DNA of 6,367 bases from Anaerolineales bacterium (lineage in GTDB: Bacteria; Chloroflexota; Anaerolineae; 4572-78; J111), in the NCBI GenBank assembly GCA_012032575.1, contig JAAUSP010000451.1, forward strand, positions 1 through 6,367. The letters run 5' to 3'. Each line of letters begins with the position of its first letter. Position 1 is the first letter of the stretch. Position numbers and translations under genes: made by a program. Shown here one piece after another: positions 5,981-6,367 of this stretch. A model generated the notes under the pieces. The model was not told the origin of the DNA and made no database searches. It worked only from the letters and a program-made list of their open reading frames with translations.

Positions 5981-6038
5981 AACGTGAAGCGTAAAATGTG
6001 AAATAATATTTATATGTTCACGTTTCACGCTTCACGTT
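5981..6038. repeat. Heptamer-built hairpin between tRNA-Glu and tRNA-His
   Basis: The left arm 5981-6002 (AACGTGAAGC...) and right arm 6017-6038 match at 20 of 22 positions around an AT-rich 14-base loop. The arms are tandem seven-base units (GTGAAGC, GTAAAAT on the left; GTTTCAC, GCTTCAC on the right). The architecture equals that of 2071-2114 with a related unit. If the three tRNAs share a transcript, the hairpin is transcribed inside it. It starts three bases after the mature end of tRNA-Glu. Confidence 0.65.
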
Positions 6039-6046
6039 TCTTCTAT

Positions 6047-6119
6047 GGTGACTGTAGCTCAATGGTGGAGCACCTGGTTGTGGCCCAGGAGGCTAAGGGT
6101 TCGAGCCCCTTCAGTCACC
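6047..6119 (+). tRNA. tRNA-His (anticodon GTG)
   Basis: The acceptor arms GTGACTG (6048-6054) and CAGTCAC (6112-6118) pair fully. G6047 is the extra G(-1) of histidine tRNAs and faces discriminator C6119. The anticodon stem CCTGG/CCAGG encloses TTGTGGC with GTG at 6080-6082. The T arm is AAGGG-TTCGAGC-CCCTT. CCA is not encoded. It is the last gene of the cluster. Confidence 0.95.
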
Positions 6120-6123
6120 CTCG

Positions 6124-6185
6124 CTGAAAGAACGCAAAAAGCAGGGACAGGTTTTTGACCTGTCCCTGCTTTTGCGTTCTTTCAG
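6124..6185. repeat. Long near-perfect palindrome after the tRNA cluster
   Basis: The left arm 6124-6152 (CTGAAAGAACGC...CAGGT) and right arm 6158-6185 are complementary over 28 pairs. One extra A lies in the left arm's A run, and the loop is TTTTG. The stem would stop most polymerases and may end the tRNA transcript, but no T tract follows on the plus strand. Size and perfection suggest a mobile hairpin (MITE or REP-like element). I recall AGGGACAGGTTTTTGACC-like words near REP-associated transposases, without verification. Confidence 0.65.
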
Positions 6186-6367
6186 GCCACTCAAAATTTG
6201 CCCCTGCGCTCATCTTGCTGACCTTTCTGTTCTCATTGAAGGTTCTTCGGTAATTTCCGTAAAGCATACTAGATATAGGGGTGCCACTTCCTGAGTGACT
6301 GAGCGGTGGTAAAATAACCTCAGCACAAATCAGAAAGGGGTCAGTCAAAAAATGTCAACTAAACTTT
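6186..6367. other. Non-coding right edge, no gene seen
   Basis: I see no convincing gene, tRNA or promoter here. The minus-strand frame across 6115-6348 starts at a TTG, has no ribosome site, matches nothing I know and runs through the palindrome. The final bases (about 6335-6367, AAGGGGTCAGTCAAAA...) resemble ends of REP/IS200-type transposase elements as I remember them. A mobile element may begin just past the window. Confidence 0.35.

Noticed and set aside
6115..6348. Minus-strand 77-codon frame at the right edge
   Set aside because: It starts at TTG without a ribosome site, reads through the palindrome into tRNA-His and resembles no known protein.
6112..6360. tRNA-His 3' end as an integration site with a copy at TCAGTCA near 6350
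   Set aside because: Only seven bases are shared, far too short for an attachment site duplication, and no integrase is present.

Overview
The window looks like chromosomal DNA of a GC-rich bacterium. A MurF-alanine racemase fusion, intergenic DNA full of short-period hairpins and tRNAs without encoded CCA would fit a Chloroflexota (Anaerolineae-like) genome. That placement is inference; no marker gene here fixes it.

Layout, left to right. Bases 1-57 hold what looks like a composite of two small palindromic repeats. A D-lactate dehydrogenase-type FAD flavoprotein (68-1486, minus) follows. Divergent from it, behind a near-consensus sigma-70 promoter, is a small acidic protein of unknown function with a possible ribbon-helix-helix N-terminus (1657-2013, plus). 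A hairpin built from heptamers (2071-2114) separates it from the convergent cell-wall gene at 2154-4692 (minus). That gene encodes a MurF ligase fused to an alanine racemase. It is broken by two one-base frameshifts, and one extra C in a CCC run would repair each. Divergent from it, with its own strong promoter, is a 243-residue protein at 4899-5630 (plus): a TrmO/TsaA-type tRNA methyltransferase domain joined to a chorismate mutase/isochorismate-pyruvate lyase-like domain. This is the most unusual gene of the window.

The right end is a tRNA cluster, Leu(CAG)-Glu(CTC)-His(GTG), with its own promoter and a leader hairpin. A second heptamer hairpin lies between the Glu and His tRNAs, and a 62-base near-perfect palindrome follows tRNA-His. 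From 6186 to the right edge no convincing gene is visible; the last bases may be the edge of a mobile element.

The genes are single transcription units rather than one operon. MurF-Alr would make D-alanine and attach D-Ala-D-Ala to the peptidoglycan precursor. The flavoenzyme would oxidise D-lactate or a similar D-2-hydroxyacid. The TrmO-chorismate mutase fusion joins tRNA modification and aromatic metabolism in one chain for reasons the sequence does not reveal.
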